In this document: piece by piece, positions 16,521 to 24,869 of the stretch
Position numbering within the stretch: the stretch's first letter is position 1
Layout of the letters: each line of letters starts with the position of its first letter
Origin: JAFGBI01 sp964480725
Lineage (GTDB): Bacteria > Myxococcota_A > Polyangia > Polyangiales > Polyangiaceae
DNA: 64,000 nt
NCBI GenBank assembly: GCA_964480725.1
Contig: CAYZQO010000010.1
Location: 1-64,000 of the forward strand
Reading direction: 5' to 3'
The notes under the pieces: model-generated
Database searches by the model: none
What the model was told of the DNA's origin: nothing
The model's input: only the letters and a program-made list of their open reading frames with translations
Made by a program: the position numbers and the translations under genes

Positions 16521-18211
16521 TCAGCGGCCGGCGCCGGCGTTCGCGCCCGTGACGAGGGCGGTCGCGACGTCCGGGAAGGCCCAGGTCGGTGGGGAGGCGT
16601 CGCGATCGAGCAGCCCGAAACCATCGGCGCCGCGGGCGGTCGCGCCGTTGTCCCACCAGATGGGGCACATGCCTCGCTCCCGCACCAGGCGCGCGTAGGT
16701 TTCGGCGTGGTCCGCGCGGACGGCCGTGTTGTCCTGGTTGACGGTGCCCCACTCGCCGATGACGGCGGCGCGACCTCGCGCGGGGAGCAACCCGTGGATA
16801 CGATCGAGCTCCGCTTCCATCTCGGCCCGATCGGCCCCATCGCCCCAGCTCGCTGCGTCCCCGAAGCTGACGTCGTTGGGGTAGTAGGTGTGCAACGACA
16901 CGATGATCCTGGGATCGTCGTGGGGGATCTCGAGAGCCTCGACACACGTGTCGGAAGAGTTGGCCGCGTGCGTCGGGATCATGAGGTGGCGCAGGGCGTT
17001 GTTGCCGCCGGTGGCCCGGATGGCGTCGACCGCCGCGAGGTTGTAGTCGTTGAGGATGGCGCGGGCCTCGGGGGTCCCCCCCGTCCACTGCGTCCCGTCG
17101 CGCGTCCGCGGCTCGTTCAGGGTTTCGAAGATCAGGTGGTCGTCGTAGTCGCGGAAACGCGAGGCGATCTGCGTCCACAGCCGGGCGATCCGATCCGCGA
17201 TCCCCGCGTGGTCCTCCCCGGGCATCAGGGACACCCACTCCTCGTGGTGGGTGTTGAGGACGGCGTACATGCCGGTGGAAAGGACGTAGTTCACGACGTC
17301 CTCCACGCGGCCCATCCAGGCCTCGTCCACCGCGTAGCTCGGCGGTCCACCCATGTGGTGCGCCCAGGTGACCGGGATCCTCACCGTGCCGAAGCCGGCG
17401 TCGTGGACGGCGTCCATCATCGCCTGGGTCGTCAGGGGGTTACCCCAGCCCGTCTCGTTGGGTTCGGCGTCGAGGGTGTTGCCGAGGTTCCAGCCGAGGT
17501 GCATCTCCTCGACGATTTGAGTGGAGGGGATGTCCCGCATGTCCGTGCTCGTCCCGCCGGTGGCGGTGCCGCCGGTGGCGCCGTCACCGCCGGAGCCGCT
17601 CGTCCCACCCGTCGCCTCTTCGCCGCCGGTGTTGCTACCGCCGGTGTTGCTGCCGCCGGTGCTGCCGCCGGTGCTGCCGCCCCCGGTGTTGCTACCGCCG
17701 GTGTTGCTGCCGCCGGTGCTGCCGCCCCCGGTGTTGCTGCCGCCGGTGTTGCTGCCGCCGGTGTTGCTGCCGCCGGTGTTGCNNNNNNNNNNNNNNNNNN
17801 NNNNNNNNNNNNNNNNNNNNNNNNNNNNNNNNNNNNNNNNNNNNNNNNNNNNNNNNNNNNNNNNNNNNNNNNNNNNNNNNNNCCGGTGTTGCTGCCGCCG
17901 GTGTTGCTGCCGCCGGTGTTGCTGCCGCCGGTGTTGCCGCCGCCGGTTTTGCTACCGCCGGTGTTGCTGCCGCCGCCGGTGCTGCTGCCGCCGGTGCTGC
18001 TGCCGCCGCCGGTGCTGCTGCCGCCGCCGGTCGTGCCCCCCGAGGTGATCTCGCCGCCGGTGGCGCCGCCCGCGGGCGGGGAGCCGCCATTGCCCGAGGT
18101 CCCACCGGAGGCGGGAGCGCCGGACTCGTCGCCGTCGTTTCCACCGCAACCGGCGGCGAGCAAGAGGGTGAGGACGAAGACCGGGTGGAAGCGAAGGAGA
18201 CGATGGGGCAC
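16521..18211 (-). CDS. GH5 endoglucanase lipoprotein (spans assembly gap)
   Basis: Starting at ATG 18211, a lipoprotein signal (MPHRLLRFHPVFVLTLLLAAGC, Cys22) is followed by a long (S)NTGG linker and then a GH5 domain of about 330 residues ending at 16521. Motifs in order: EEMHLGWNLGNTLDA, VRIPVTWAHH, VLNTHHEEWV, LIFETLNEPRT with the acid/base Glu in NEP, ISLHTYYPND-type His/Tyr segment and AAVIGEWGTVN with the nucleophile Glu. This set is typical of secreted endo-beta-1,4-glucanases; mannanase activity cannot be excluded. The N run 17783-17882 lies in the linker and puts the halves out of frame as given. Collapsing the identical 55-bp flanks restores a single frame. No separate carbohydrate-binding module is visible. 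Predicted to be lipid-anchored at the cell surface. Confidence 0.88.
17626..18045 (-). repeat. 15-bp SNTGG repeat array with assembly gap 3
   Basis: Repeats of CCGCCGGTGTTGCTG and variants encode (S)NTGG and STGG on the minus strand. The N run 17783-17882 is flanked by identical 55-bp sequences (17728-17782 and 17883-17937). True copy number is unresolved. Confidence 0.9.
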
Positions 18212-18396
18212 GGCGCTTGAGAGACTTCTGCCACGAAAACGCTCGCGCGCAACGCCACGTCCGCCGAGGTCGCGGCGCTATCCCTCACGATCCTACGTCG
18301 ATGCGCGCGCTGAATATCAGCGCGCACCCGGACCCACATGGAGCTCCGGGGAGCCGTCGATCGATCTCGGGAGGGAGCACGTCTCGCTCGACGGGA

Positions 18397-18984
18397 TCAC
18401 GAATCGCAGCGCGCCTGCAGGCGCGCGAGCTCACTGGCGAGCTCGGACAGCGCCCGGGGTAGATCGGCCCAGCCCGCCACGGACACCTCGGGGAAGCGCG
18501 CGGTGGGCGAGAAGCGGTAGGTTTCGGAGCGCGAGTAGTTCGCGGTCGGGGGCGGCCTGCTGGAGGTCGAGTAGCTCGCCGAGCCGATCGCCGCCTGCGC
18601 CCCGTCGACCAGGCGACCGAGCTCGGCCAGCTCCGAAGCGCTCAGCAATGGGCAGGGGTGCATCGTGGGGCCTTGCACCTTGCCGTCCGAGCTCCAGCGC
18701 CGCGATTCGAGGACGACCTCACCGGTTCGCGTCACGATGATGGTGAGCACATCACCCCCGCCCTCGAGGTGGCCCGACTCGAGCACGGCGCGAGAGACGA
18801 GGAGAGGCTTCTTCGTCGCGCCCTGCGCGTCGTCCTCGGGCCCCGGCAACGGTGCGGCGGGGACCAGCTCCGATCCCGGCGCCGCCGCGGTCGAGCTCGG
18901 CGCCGCCGCGGGGGACGAGGGGGGACGCGACGTCGCGCAAGCGACGAGTGACACCGCGACGACGACCGCCGGAACCCGCTTCAT
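18397..18984 (-). CDS. Putative lipoprotein of unknown function (195 aa)
   Basis: ATG 18984 has a good ribosome-binding site (GGAGG, eight bases upstream). The signal (MKRVPAVVVAVSLVAC) ends in a good lipobox. A Ser/Pro/Ala linker (to about 60) leads to a compact domain of about 125 residues. That domain contains ILxIIVTRTGEVVLESRRWSSDG-type beta strands, a CPLLSASELAELGRLVDGA helix and a C-terminal helix ending in Cys (LARLQARCDS); the two Cys may pair. I do not recognise the family. The strand pattern suggests a small alpha/beta periplasmic fold. The same frame is open further upstream (to 19098) but without signal-peptide character. It stands divergently from the propeller-like lipoprotein gene at 19210. 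Confidence 0.7.
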   Translation of the reverse strand: MKRVPAVVVAVSLVACATSRPPSSPAAAPSSTAAAPGSELVPAAPLPGPEDDAQGATKKPLLVSRAVLESGHLEGGGDVLTIIVTRTGEVVLESRRWSSDGKVQGPTMHPCPLLSASELAELGRLVDGAQAAIGSASYSTSSRPPPTANYSRSETYRFSPTARFPEVSVAGWADLPRALSELASELARLQARCDS

Positions 18985-19209
18985 CCCCGATACCTCCGGG
19001 GCCAGGGTCACGCGTCTTCGGGCGAGAGACAACCCGCGTTCGCGTTCCCCTGGGGGGCTGCGTGACCTTGCTGCTCCGTCTTCGGGGGCTCGCGCCACTA
19101 ATGAGGTGGCGCGCGCACGCTCCCGGTCAGGGTTCGTCAGTGCGGCCAGCGGCGGCGCAAAAATCCGCCCGCATCGGACTAGCCCCGCCCCAGGGGGATC
19201 GGAGTCACC

Positions 19210-20848
19210 GTGTCAGCGCGAGAATCCAGGAGCAGCACCCCTCTTCGTGGCGGTCCCCTTGCCTGGGTGCCGTTCATCCTTGCGGCCCTGGTGCAGGGGT
19301 GCGCCGGCGCGGAAGAGAGCGCGACGACGGATCAGGGAACCGGGGGCGCGCCGGGGTCCGGTGGAGCGGNNNNNNNNNNNNNNNNNNNNNNNNNNNNNNN
19401 NNNNNNNNNNNNNNNNNNNNNNNNNNNNNNNNNNNNNNNNNNNNNNNNNNNNNNNNNNNNNNNNNNNNNCGACGGGTGGAGCGGCGACGGGTGGAGCGGC
19501 GACGGGTGGAGCGGCGACGGGTGGAGCGGCGACGGGTGGCACGCCAGGAACCGGCGGGGTGCCGACCGGTGGTGCCGTGACCGGCGGCGTTGCGGGCTCG
19601 GGCGGAATCCCCATCGGTGGCGCTCAGAGCGGCGGCGAAGCGACCGGAGGGGACGTCGGCGGCGCCATCGCCGGGAGCTGCTCCCGACCGGTGGGGGTCT
19701 GCACTGCGCCGGACGTCATCGTCACCGAGGTCGACGTGGGGACCTCGGTGACCCCGTACGGTCGCGAGGATGACACGGACCCGCTGCCGATGGCGATTGC
19801 GGCGATGCCGTTCGGGGGCTCCCGTCTCGCCTGGCTCGGCACCGATGACCGAGTGTACGTCGGGGAGCTCGACTGTGACGACCACCTGGTCAATTCCCCG
19901 TTCAGCTTTCCGGCCGTGGATCTGCAGGACATCTACGCCGACGAGGGGGGCGGGGTCGTGCTGCTCACCCGCGACGCGACCAACGGGGGGACCGACAACT
20001 GCGGCGGCGGTCAGCTCTGCGGCGGCACCTCCAGCCAGTGCCGCGCCATCTGGATGGTGCGCTTCGACCCGTCCGGCAGCGTCGTCTGGGAGACCCAGGT
20101 CACCAACCTCAGCGACACCCGCGCCGGGTACGACGACGGGGCCATCTTCACCTGGTGGTACCAGCACCATGGACGCCTCGCCTCCGACGGCTCGAACTAC
20201 GCCGCGTACTTCGGCGCCGCCATCTCCGTCGGGACCAGCTGCGTCGACATCCACGAGGGGGACCGCATGCAGGTGGTGGGGCCGACCGGCACGCTGCTGA
20301 CCTCGCACCCCGACGCCTTCGACTGGGGGCTCAGCCACGCCTGGACCTCGCGCATCGTGTGGGACCCGCGGTCGGGCCGCTTCGTCATGGCGGCCGCGAC
20401 GGACAACGAATGCCGGATCGCCAGGCCGAACTACACGACCATCGCCAGCGGCGCCTGCGACGGTACGCTGTTCAACGGCGATCTGGTGCTCTCGCGCAGC
20501 GGCGGCTACTGGGACGCCTGGAGTCAGGGGGGCACCATCCAACTCGAGCACTTCACCGCCACCGGCCCCGCCGACCACACGATTCCCGCCGCGGGCAGCT
20601 CGCAGCACCCGCACCTGGTGTCGTATGGGGCAGACCACATGCTCCTCGCGTGGGCCTCGGGATCGTCGATGGCAGCGCAGGTGAGGGACTCGGGGGACGG
20701 CGCCACCGTGGGCTCGCCATTCACCATCGACGTCTCCGACCACCAGTACCAGGGCTTCAAGGCTTACGCGGACGGGAGCGTCGCCTACCCGGCGGCGGGC
20801 AGCGACGCCACCTCGATCGAGGTCGCCCGGGTCATGCCCTGCAATTGA
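19210..20848 (+). CDS. TGG-linker lipoprotein, possible beta-propeller (spans assembly gap)
   Basis: GTG 19210, with GGAG nearby upstream, starts a lipoprotein signal (FILAALVQGC). A linker of ATGGA-type repeats, interrupted by the 100-N run 19370-19469, leads to a domain of about 390 residues. The domain shows repeated strand-turn motifs (SRLAWLGTDDRVYVGEL, GGGVVLLTRDATNGG, IWMVRFDPSGSVVWETQV, RIVWDPRSGRFVMAAATDNE, HPHLVSYGADHMLLAWAS), the kind of blades seen in beta-propellers. There are six or more Cys, possibly disulfides. No enzyme signature is visible; a binding role is plausible. The two halves need a gap length divisible by three. A direct join (length zero) keeps both frame and repeat phase, unlike the other three gaps. 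Confidence 0.75.
19355..19540 (+). repeat. 15-bp ATGGA repeat array with assembly gap 4
   Basis: After the N run (19370-19469), the unit CGACGGGTGGAGCGG is repeated about four times. Before it only one partial unit is present (GGTGGAGCGG). The flanks do not share a 55-bp overlap, so this gap differs from the other three. Confidence 0.85.
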
Positions 20849-20892
20849 GCGTTCGGGGTGACGCCGCTCGGTCGCTGCGGTATGCGCCCCGC

Positions 20893-21390
20893 GTGCTCGC
20901 TGGCGTCGACGACGAGGCCTTCCACGAGCGTTTCCGGCAGGGGCGCCGGTTTCGTCGCGAGGTCGGGGCCGAGCTCGAGATCGCCGCTCCGGTCGGTCGG
21001 GTGTGGGACGCGCTGGTCGATCTCGCCGCCTACCCGGCGTGGAACCCGTTCACCGTCGCCGTCCGCGGCGAGCTGCGGGTTGGCGCGCCGGTGGACCTGT
21101 TCGTGAGCTTCGATGGGCGCCGCCCGTTCCGACAGCGCGAGTGGGTGAACCGGGTGGAGCCGGGCCGCGTCCTCTGTTGGGGCACGCGCATGGGCCCCGC
21201 CTGGGTGCTCACGGCCAACCGCTGGCAGTGGGTCGAGCCGCTCGGCGCCGAGCGCTGCCGGTATCGCACGACCGATCGCTTCAGCGGCTGGCTCGTGCCC
21301 CTGGTCTTTGCGCTGTACGGTCCGGCCATGGAGCGCGCCTTCACGACCATGGCCCAGGCGCTAGCGCGCGAGGTGGAGCGACGAGGATGA
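20893..21390 (+). CDS. SRPBCC (START-like) domain protein
   Basis: This protein of about 165 aa fits the SRPBCC helix-grip fold: FRREVGAELEIAAPVGRVWDALVDLAAYPAWNPF at the front, a central sheet (WVNRVEPGRVLCWGTRMGP, CRYRTTDRFSGW) and a C-terminal helix (MERAFTTMAQALAREVERRG) that would close the cavity. Such proteins bind lipids, polyketides or other hydrophobic ligands; some are aromatase/cyclases. GTG 20893 is the most likely start but has no strong ribosome-binding site. The stop overlaps the next start as ATGA, so it is translationally coupled to the DUF1214 gene and begins a four-gene operon. Hydrophobic ligand handling would suit the sulfotransferase and dehydrogenase that follow. Confidence 0.8.
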   Translation: MLAGVDDEAFHERFRQGRRFRREVGAELEIAAPVGRVWDALVDLAAYPAWNPFTVAVRGELRVGAPVDLFVSFDGRRPFRQREWVNRVEPGRVLCWGTRMGPAWVLTANRWQWVEPLGAERCRYRTTDRFSGWLVPLVFALYGPAMERAFTTMAQALAREVERRG

Positions 21391-22583
21391 GACGCCTCCT
21401 GGTCTGGGTGCTGGGCTGTTTCCGGCGGCTTTCGCTCGCCTGGCTGCGTCTGCGCGGGCAGACGCCCGCGAGCGTGGCCGCGGCGCGCGTCGTCTCCGGG
21501 AGGGCCTGGGACGAGTTCTGCGACACGCTCAAGGGCGCGGGGGCCGCGCTGGTGTTCCCGGGAGCGCCCCGGGATCCGATGAGTCAGGCGGAGGGGTACC
21601 GCTACCTCACGCGCCTGCTCCGCGGCGGGCTCGAGGCCTTCGTCGAGCATGCCGACCCCCGGGCGCCCGTGCTCCATCGCGTCGTGCACGAGACGGTGAA
21701 GATGGGGGCGGACAACCCCGACAACCACTACCTGACCGCGCGGCTCGACGGGCGGCTCGAGTATCGGATCGTCGGGCAACGGAACACCGTTCACTACCTG
21801 GCGTTCGGCACCCAGCGGGGCCACTACGGGCAGGGTGGGGGGTTGCCGCCGTCCGGGTTCCTCGAGGGTTCGGCCCTGGAGCTCGAGCCCGACGGCAGCT
21901 TCGTCGTCCACCTGAGCCGCCACCCGCAGCCCAAGAACTGGCTGCCGATGACCGAGGACACCGGCGCGCTGGTCGTGCGCCAGACGTTCCTCGATCGGGA
22001 GCACGAGCGCGTCGCCGATCTCCGGATCGAGCTCGTCGGGGAGCCCATCGTCCCGGGTACGCTCACGCCCGAGCTGCTCGAGGAGGGGCTGCGCAACGCG
22101 AGCACGCTGGTGGCCGGAGCCTCCCTGCTCTTTGCCAAGTGGGCCCGGGACTTCCAGCGCCACACCAACGCGCTCCCGCGGTTCGACCCCGAGGTGTCAC
22201 GGCAGGCGGGGGGCGACCCGAACATCGCCTACTACCACTCGCACTGGCGCCTGGAGGCGGACGAGGCGCTGCTGATCGAGGTCACGCCGCCCCACTGTGA
22301 GCACTGGAACTTTCAGCTCGACGACTACTGGATGGAATCGCTCGACTATCGCTACTTCCGCGTGCACATCAACCGGCACACAGCCCACTACGAGCCCGAC
22401 GGCTCGGTGCGGATCGTGGTGGCGCATCGGGATCCGGGCGTCCCCAACTGGATCCAGACGGTGGGGCACCGGGAGGGCACGATGTGCCTGCGCTGGGTGC
22501 GGGCCGACGCGCACCCGACCCCGCGCACGCGAGTCGTGCGGGTCACGGAGCTGGCCGCGGCGCTGGCGGGGGCCGCGGGGTGA
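21387..22583 (+). CDS. DUF1214-type protein
   Basis: This 398-aa protein begins with a hydrophobic, basic segment (MRRLLVWVLGCFRRLSLAWLRL) that may associate with the membrane. The rest fits the DUF1214 group: KMGADNPDNHYLTARLDGRLEYRIVG near 110, GSFVVHLSRHPQPKNWLPMTEDTGALVVRQTFLDR, and the C-terminal HCEHWNFQLDDYWMESLDYRY region. Family members occur next to lipid, steroid and phenolic metabolism genes, but no activity has been shown that I can cite. Conserved His, Trp and Asp residues in the WNFQLDDYW stretch could form a site. Its start overlaps the previous stop (ATGA) and its stop overlaps the next start (GTGA), so stoichiometric expression with both neighbours is likely. Confidence 0.75.
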   Translation: MRRLLVWVLGCFRRLSLAWLRLRGQTPASVAAARVVSGRAWDEFCDTLKGAGAALVFPGAPRDPMSQAEGYRYLTRLLRGGLEAFVEHADPRAPVLHRVVHETVKMGADNPDNHYLTARLDGRLEYRIVGQRNTVHYLAFGTQRGHYGQGGGLPPSGFLEGSALELEPDGSFVVHLSRHPQPKNWLPMTEDTGALVVRQTFLDREHERVADLRIELVGEPIVPGTLTPELLEEGLRNASTLVAGASLLFAKWARDFQRHTNALPRFDPEVSRQAGGDPNIAYYHSHWRLEADEALLIEVTPPHCEHWNFQLDDYWMESLDYRYFRVHINRHTAHYEPDGSVRIVVAHRDPGVPNWIQTVGHREGTMCLRWVRADAHPTPRTRVVRVTELAAALAGAAG

Positions 22584-23818
22584 GGCGACCGGTCCCCTCC
22601 GACCCGACGCGGCCCTACCGGCCGCTCGCCGCACGACTCGCCGAGCGGATCGCCCCGCGGGGGCCGCTCGAGCTCGACGCGCTGCTCGCGACCGCGCTCC
22701 GCCGCGCCCGCGCTCCATCCTTCGCGGACGCGAGCTTCCTGCCGGCGCTCGGGATCCTGCTCGACTCGATGAACGCTGAGGCCCGGCTGAACGGGGTCGG
22801 CCGGTGGCTGCAGCGGGAGCGGCTGCTCGGCAACCTCGTCAACCGCCGGCGCCTCGAGGCGCTCCTGCTCGCGGAAACCGAGGCGCTGGCGATCCCGCTC
22901 CCGCCGGTCGTCGTCATCGCGGGGCTGCAGCGCAGCGGCACCACGCTGCTGCAGCGCCTGCTCGCGGCCGCGCCGGGGGCGCGGAGCCTCCCGTCCTGGG
23001 AGGCGCTCAACCCCGCGCCGTTTCCCGGCGAGGGGCAGCGGCCCCGGCGCCGGCGCCGGACGGCCTGGTGGGCGCGGCAGGTGGTGCGCCACCTCGCGCC
23101 CGAGTTTTTCGCCATCCACCCCATCGAGATCGACGAGCCCGAGGAGGAGGTCTTGCTCGCGGATCTCACCTTCGAGAGCCAGACGGCGGAGGCGCTGCTT
23201 CACGTCCCCACCTACGCCGCCTGGGTCGAGGCCCGCGACGCCGAGCCGGTGTACCGCTACCTGCGCCGGGTGCTGCACTCCCTGGGGCGCGTGCGGCCGC
23301 ACACCCACTGGGTCCTCAAGTCGCCGATGCACCTCGATCATTTCGAGGTGCTCGCCCGGATCTTCCCGGAGGCGATCATCGTGCAGACCCATCGTGACCC
23401 GCGGCGGACCGTGCCGTCCTTCGCGTCGATGGTGGCGCGCAGCCGCGGGCTCTTCTCCGACCACGTCTCTCCGGCGGAAATCGGAGCCCACTGGTCGGGC
23501 CGGATCGAGCGCATGGTGCGCCGCGCGCTCGCCGCCCGCGACCGGCTCCCCGAGGAGCGCTTCGTCGACATCGATTACTCGGTCCTGGTCGCCGATCCCC
23601 TGGGGGCGGCCGCCGTGGTGCACGAGCGCGCGGGTCTGCCCTGGGACGGGCCCACCGCGGCGGCGCTCGCAGCGGCGCGGGAGCGGAACCGGCGCGGCCG
23701 CTACGGGCGGCACCGCTATGACCTCGCCGACTTCGACCTGGACGAGGCCATGTTGCGCGAGCGCTTCGCCGGCTACATCGAGCGGTTCCTGGCCCCGGCC
23801 GTGGCGGAGGCGGAGTGA
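22580..23818 (+). CDS. PAPS-dependent sulfotransferase family protein
   Basis: This 412-aa protein starts at GTG 22580, overlapping the previous stop by 4 bp. After an N-terminal helical region of about 105 residues comes the 5'-phosphosulfate-binding loop AGLQRSGTTLLQRL (P-loop Arg118-Thr122). A central WVLKSPMHLDHFEVL segment is typical of the sulfotransferase_3 group. The 3'-phosphate motif lies in IVQTHRDPRRTVPSFASMV. The C-terminus contains GRYGRHRYDLADFDLD, common in these bacterial proteins. The reaction would move a sulfonate group from PAPS to an alcohol, possibly a lipid or steroid-like product of the operon; the substrate is not determined. The extra N-terminal region makes it longer than classical enzymes of about 300 residues. 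Confidence 0.82.
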   Translation: MRRPVPSDPTRPYRPLAARLAERIAPRGPLELDALLATALRRARAPSFADASFLPALGILLDSMNAEARLNGVGRWLQRERLLGNLVNRRRLEALLLAETEALAIPLPPVVVIAGLQRSGTTLLQRLLAAAPGARSLPSWEALNPAPFPGEGQRPRRRRRTAWWARQVVRHLAPEFFAIHPIEIDEPEEEVLLADLTFESQTAEALLHVPTYAAWVEARDAEPVYRYLRRVLHSLGRVRPHTHWVLKSPMHLDHFEVLARIFPEAIIVQTHRDPRRTVPSFASMVARSRGLFSDHVSPAEIGAHWSGRIERMVRRALAARDRLPEERFVDIDYSVLVADPLGAAAVVHERAGLPWDGPTAAALAAARERNRRGRYGRHRYDLADFDLDEAMLRERFAGYIERFLAPAVAEAE

Positions 23819-24804
23819 CCCTCGGCCACGACGATCCGTTGCGCGCGACCCTGACCGGGCTGGTGGATCTCTTCCGGCGCTACGAGCCTGTGCCGACGCT
23901 GCCGGATGACGTCCGCCTCGACGGGCGGACGGCGCTGGTCACCGGGGCGAGCAGCGGCCTCGGCCACGCGGTGGCGACCGAGCTCGCGCATCGCGGCGCC
24001 CGCCTCCTGTTGCCCCTGCGCGGCGGGCTCGACGCCGTCCCGGGCGCGATAGCGCGCGAAACCGGCAACCCGCGGGTAGAGGGGCTCCCGGTGGATCTCG
24101 CCGATCTCGAGCGGGTCGGGGCGCTCGCCGACACCCTGCGCGACCGTGGGGAGCGGCTCGATCTTGCCGTGCTCAACGCGGGCCTGATGCCGCGGCGCTC
24201 GCGGCCGAGCCGACAGGGGTTCGAGATCATGGTCGCGGTGCACTTCCTCGCCAACCGGCTGCTGCTGCACCGCTGGCTCCGTGACGGCGTGCTCGTCTCC
24301 GCGCGGGGCCCGGGCGAGCGCGTGCCGCGCGTCGTCTTCGTCGCGTCGGGCGCGCACCGCTCGGCCCCGCGGGTGGACTGGGCGCGGCTCGGGGCCATGG
24401 TGGACTACGGGCTCCGCGGTGGCATGGCCCAGTACGCGCACAGCAAGCTGCTGGTGATGACCTTCGCGCAGGCTCTGGCCGCTCGGCTCCACGACGACGG
24501 GCGCCCCACGGTCGCGGTGCACGCGCTCTGTCCCGGCGCGGTCGCGAGCCGCATCGGGCGCGAGGCCCCCGCGCTGGTTCGCCCCCTGCTCGACGCGGTG
24601 ATGCGCGTCGGCTTCGCCTCGCCCGCGAAGGCGGCCGTGCCGGTGCTCACGCTCGCCGCCGCACCTCACCTGGAGGGACGGACGGGCCTGTACTACCACC
24701 TGCTGCGCGAGGCCGAGCCCGCCGCCCTCGCCAGTGACCCCGCCGAGCAGCGGGCGATGTGGGAGGCGAGCGCCGCCCTGCTCGCGCCGTGGCTCACCGG
24801 ATAG
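23815..24804 (+). CDS. Short-chain dehydrogenase/reductase
   Basis: This 329-aa SDR starts at GTG 23815, overlapping the sulfotransferase stop by 4 bp. It has a leader of about 37 residues, the Rossmann TGASSGLG motif at 43-50, NAG at 121-123 and the catalytic set Ser178 (VASGAH), Tyr207 and Lys211 (YAHSK). The C-terminal extension (LEGRTGLYYHLLREAEP) resembles retinol-dehydrogenase-like SDRs, so oxidation or reduction of a lipophilic alcohol is plausible. It is the last gene of the SRPBCC-DUF1214-sulfotransferase-SDR operon. No acidic residue after the second strand decides NAD versus NADP with confidence; LPLRGG suggests NADP preference (inference). Confidence 0.85.
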   Translation: MTLGHDDPLRATLTGLVDLFRRYEPVPTLPDDVRLDGRTALVTGASSGLGHAVATELAHRGARLLLPLRGGLDAVPGAIARETGNPRVEGLPVDLADLERVGALADTLRDRGERLDLAVLNAGLMPRRSRPSRQGFEIMVAVHFLANRLLLHRWLRDGVLVSARGPGERVPRVVFVASGAHRSAPRVDWARLGAMVDYGLRGGMAQYAHSKLLVMTFAQALAARLHDDGRPTVAVHALCPGAVASRIGREAPALVRPLLDAVMRVGFASPAKAAVPVLTLAAAPHLEGRTGLYYHLLREAEPAALASDPAEQRAMWEASAALLAPWLTG

Positions 24805-24869
24805 GGACCGGCGGCACCGGGCGTGCGGTGGCGACGGGGGCGTGCCACCCTGCCGGGTCACACCTGGCC

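Noticed and set aside
13806..18740. Plus-strand open frame of over 1,600 codons
   Set aside because: It lies antisense to the kinase and GH5 genes and in another frame of amtB, and it passes through a gap of Ns. No domain features; it is a consequence of high GC content.
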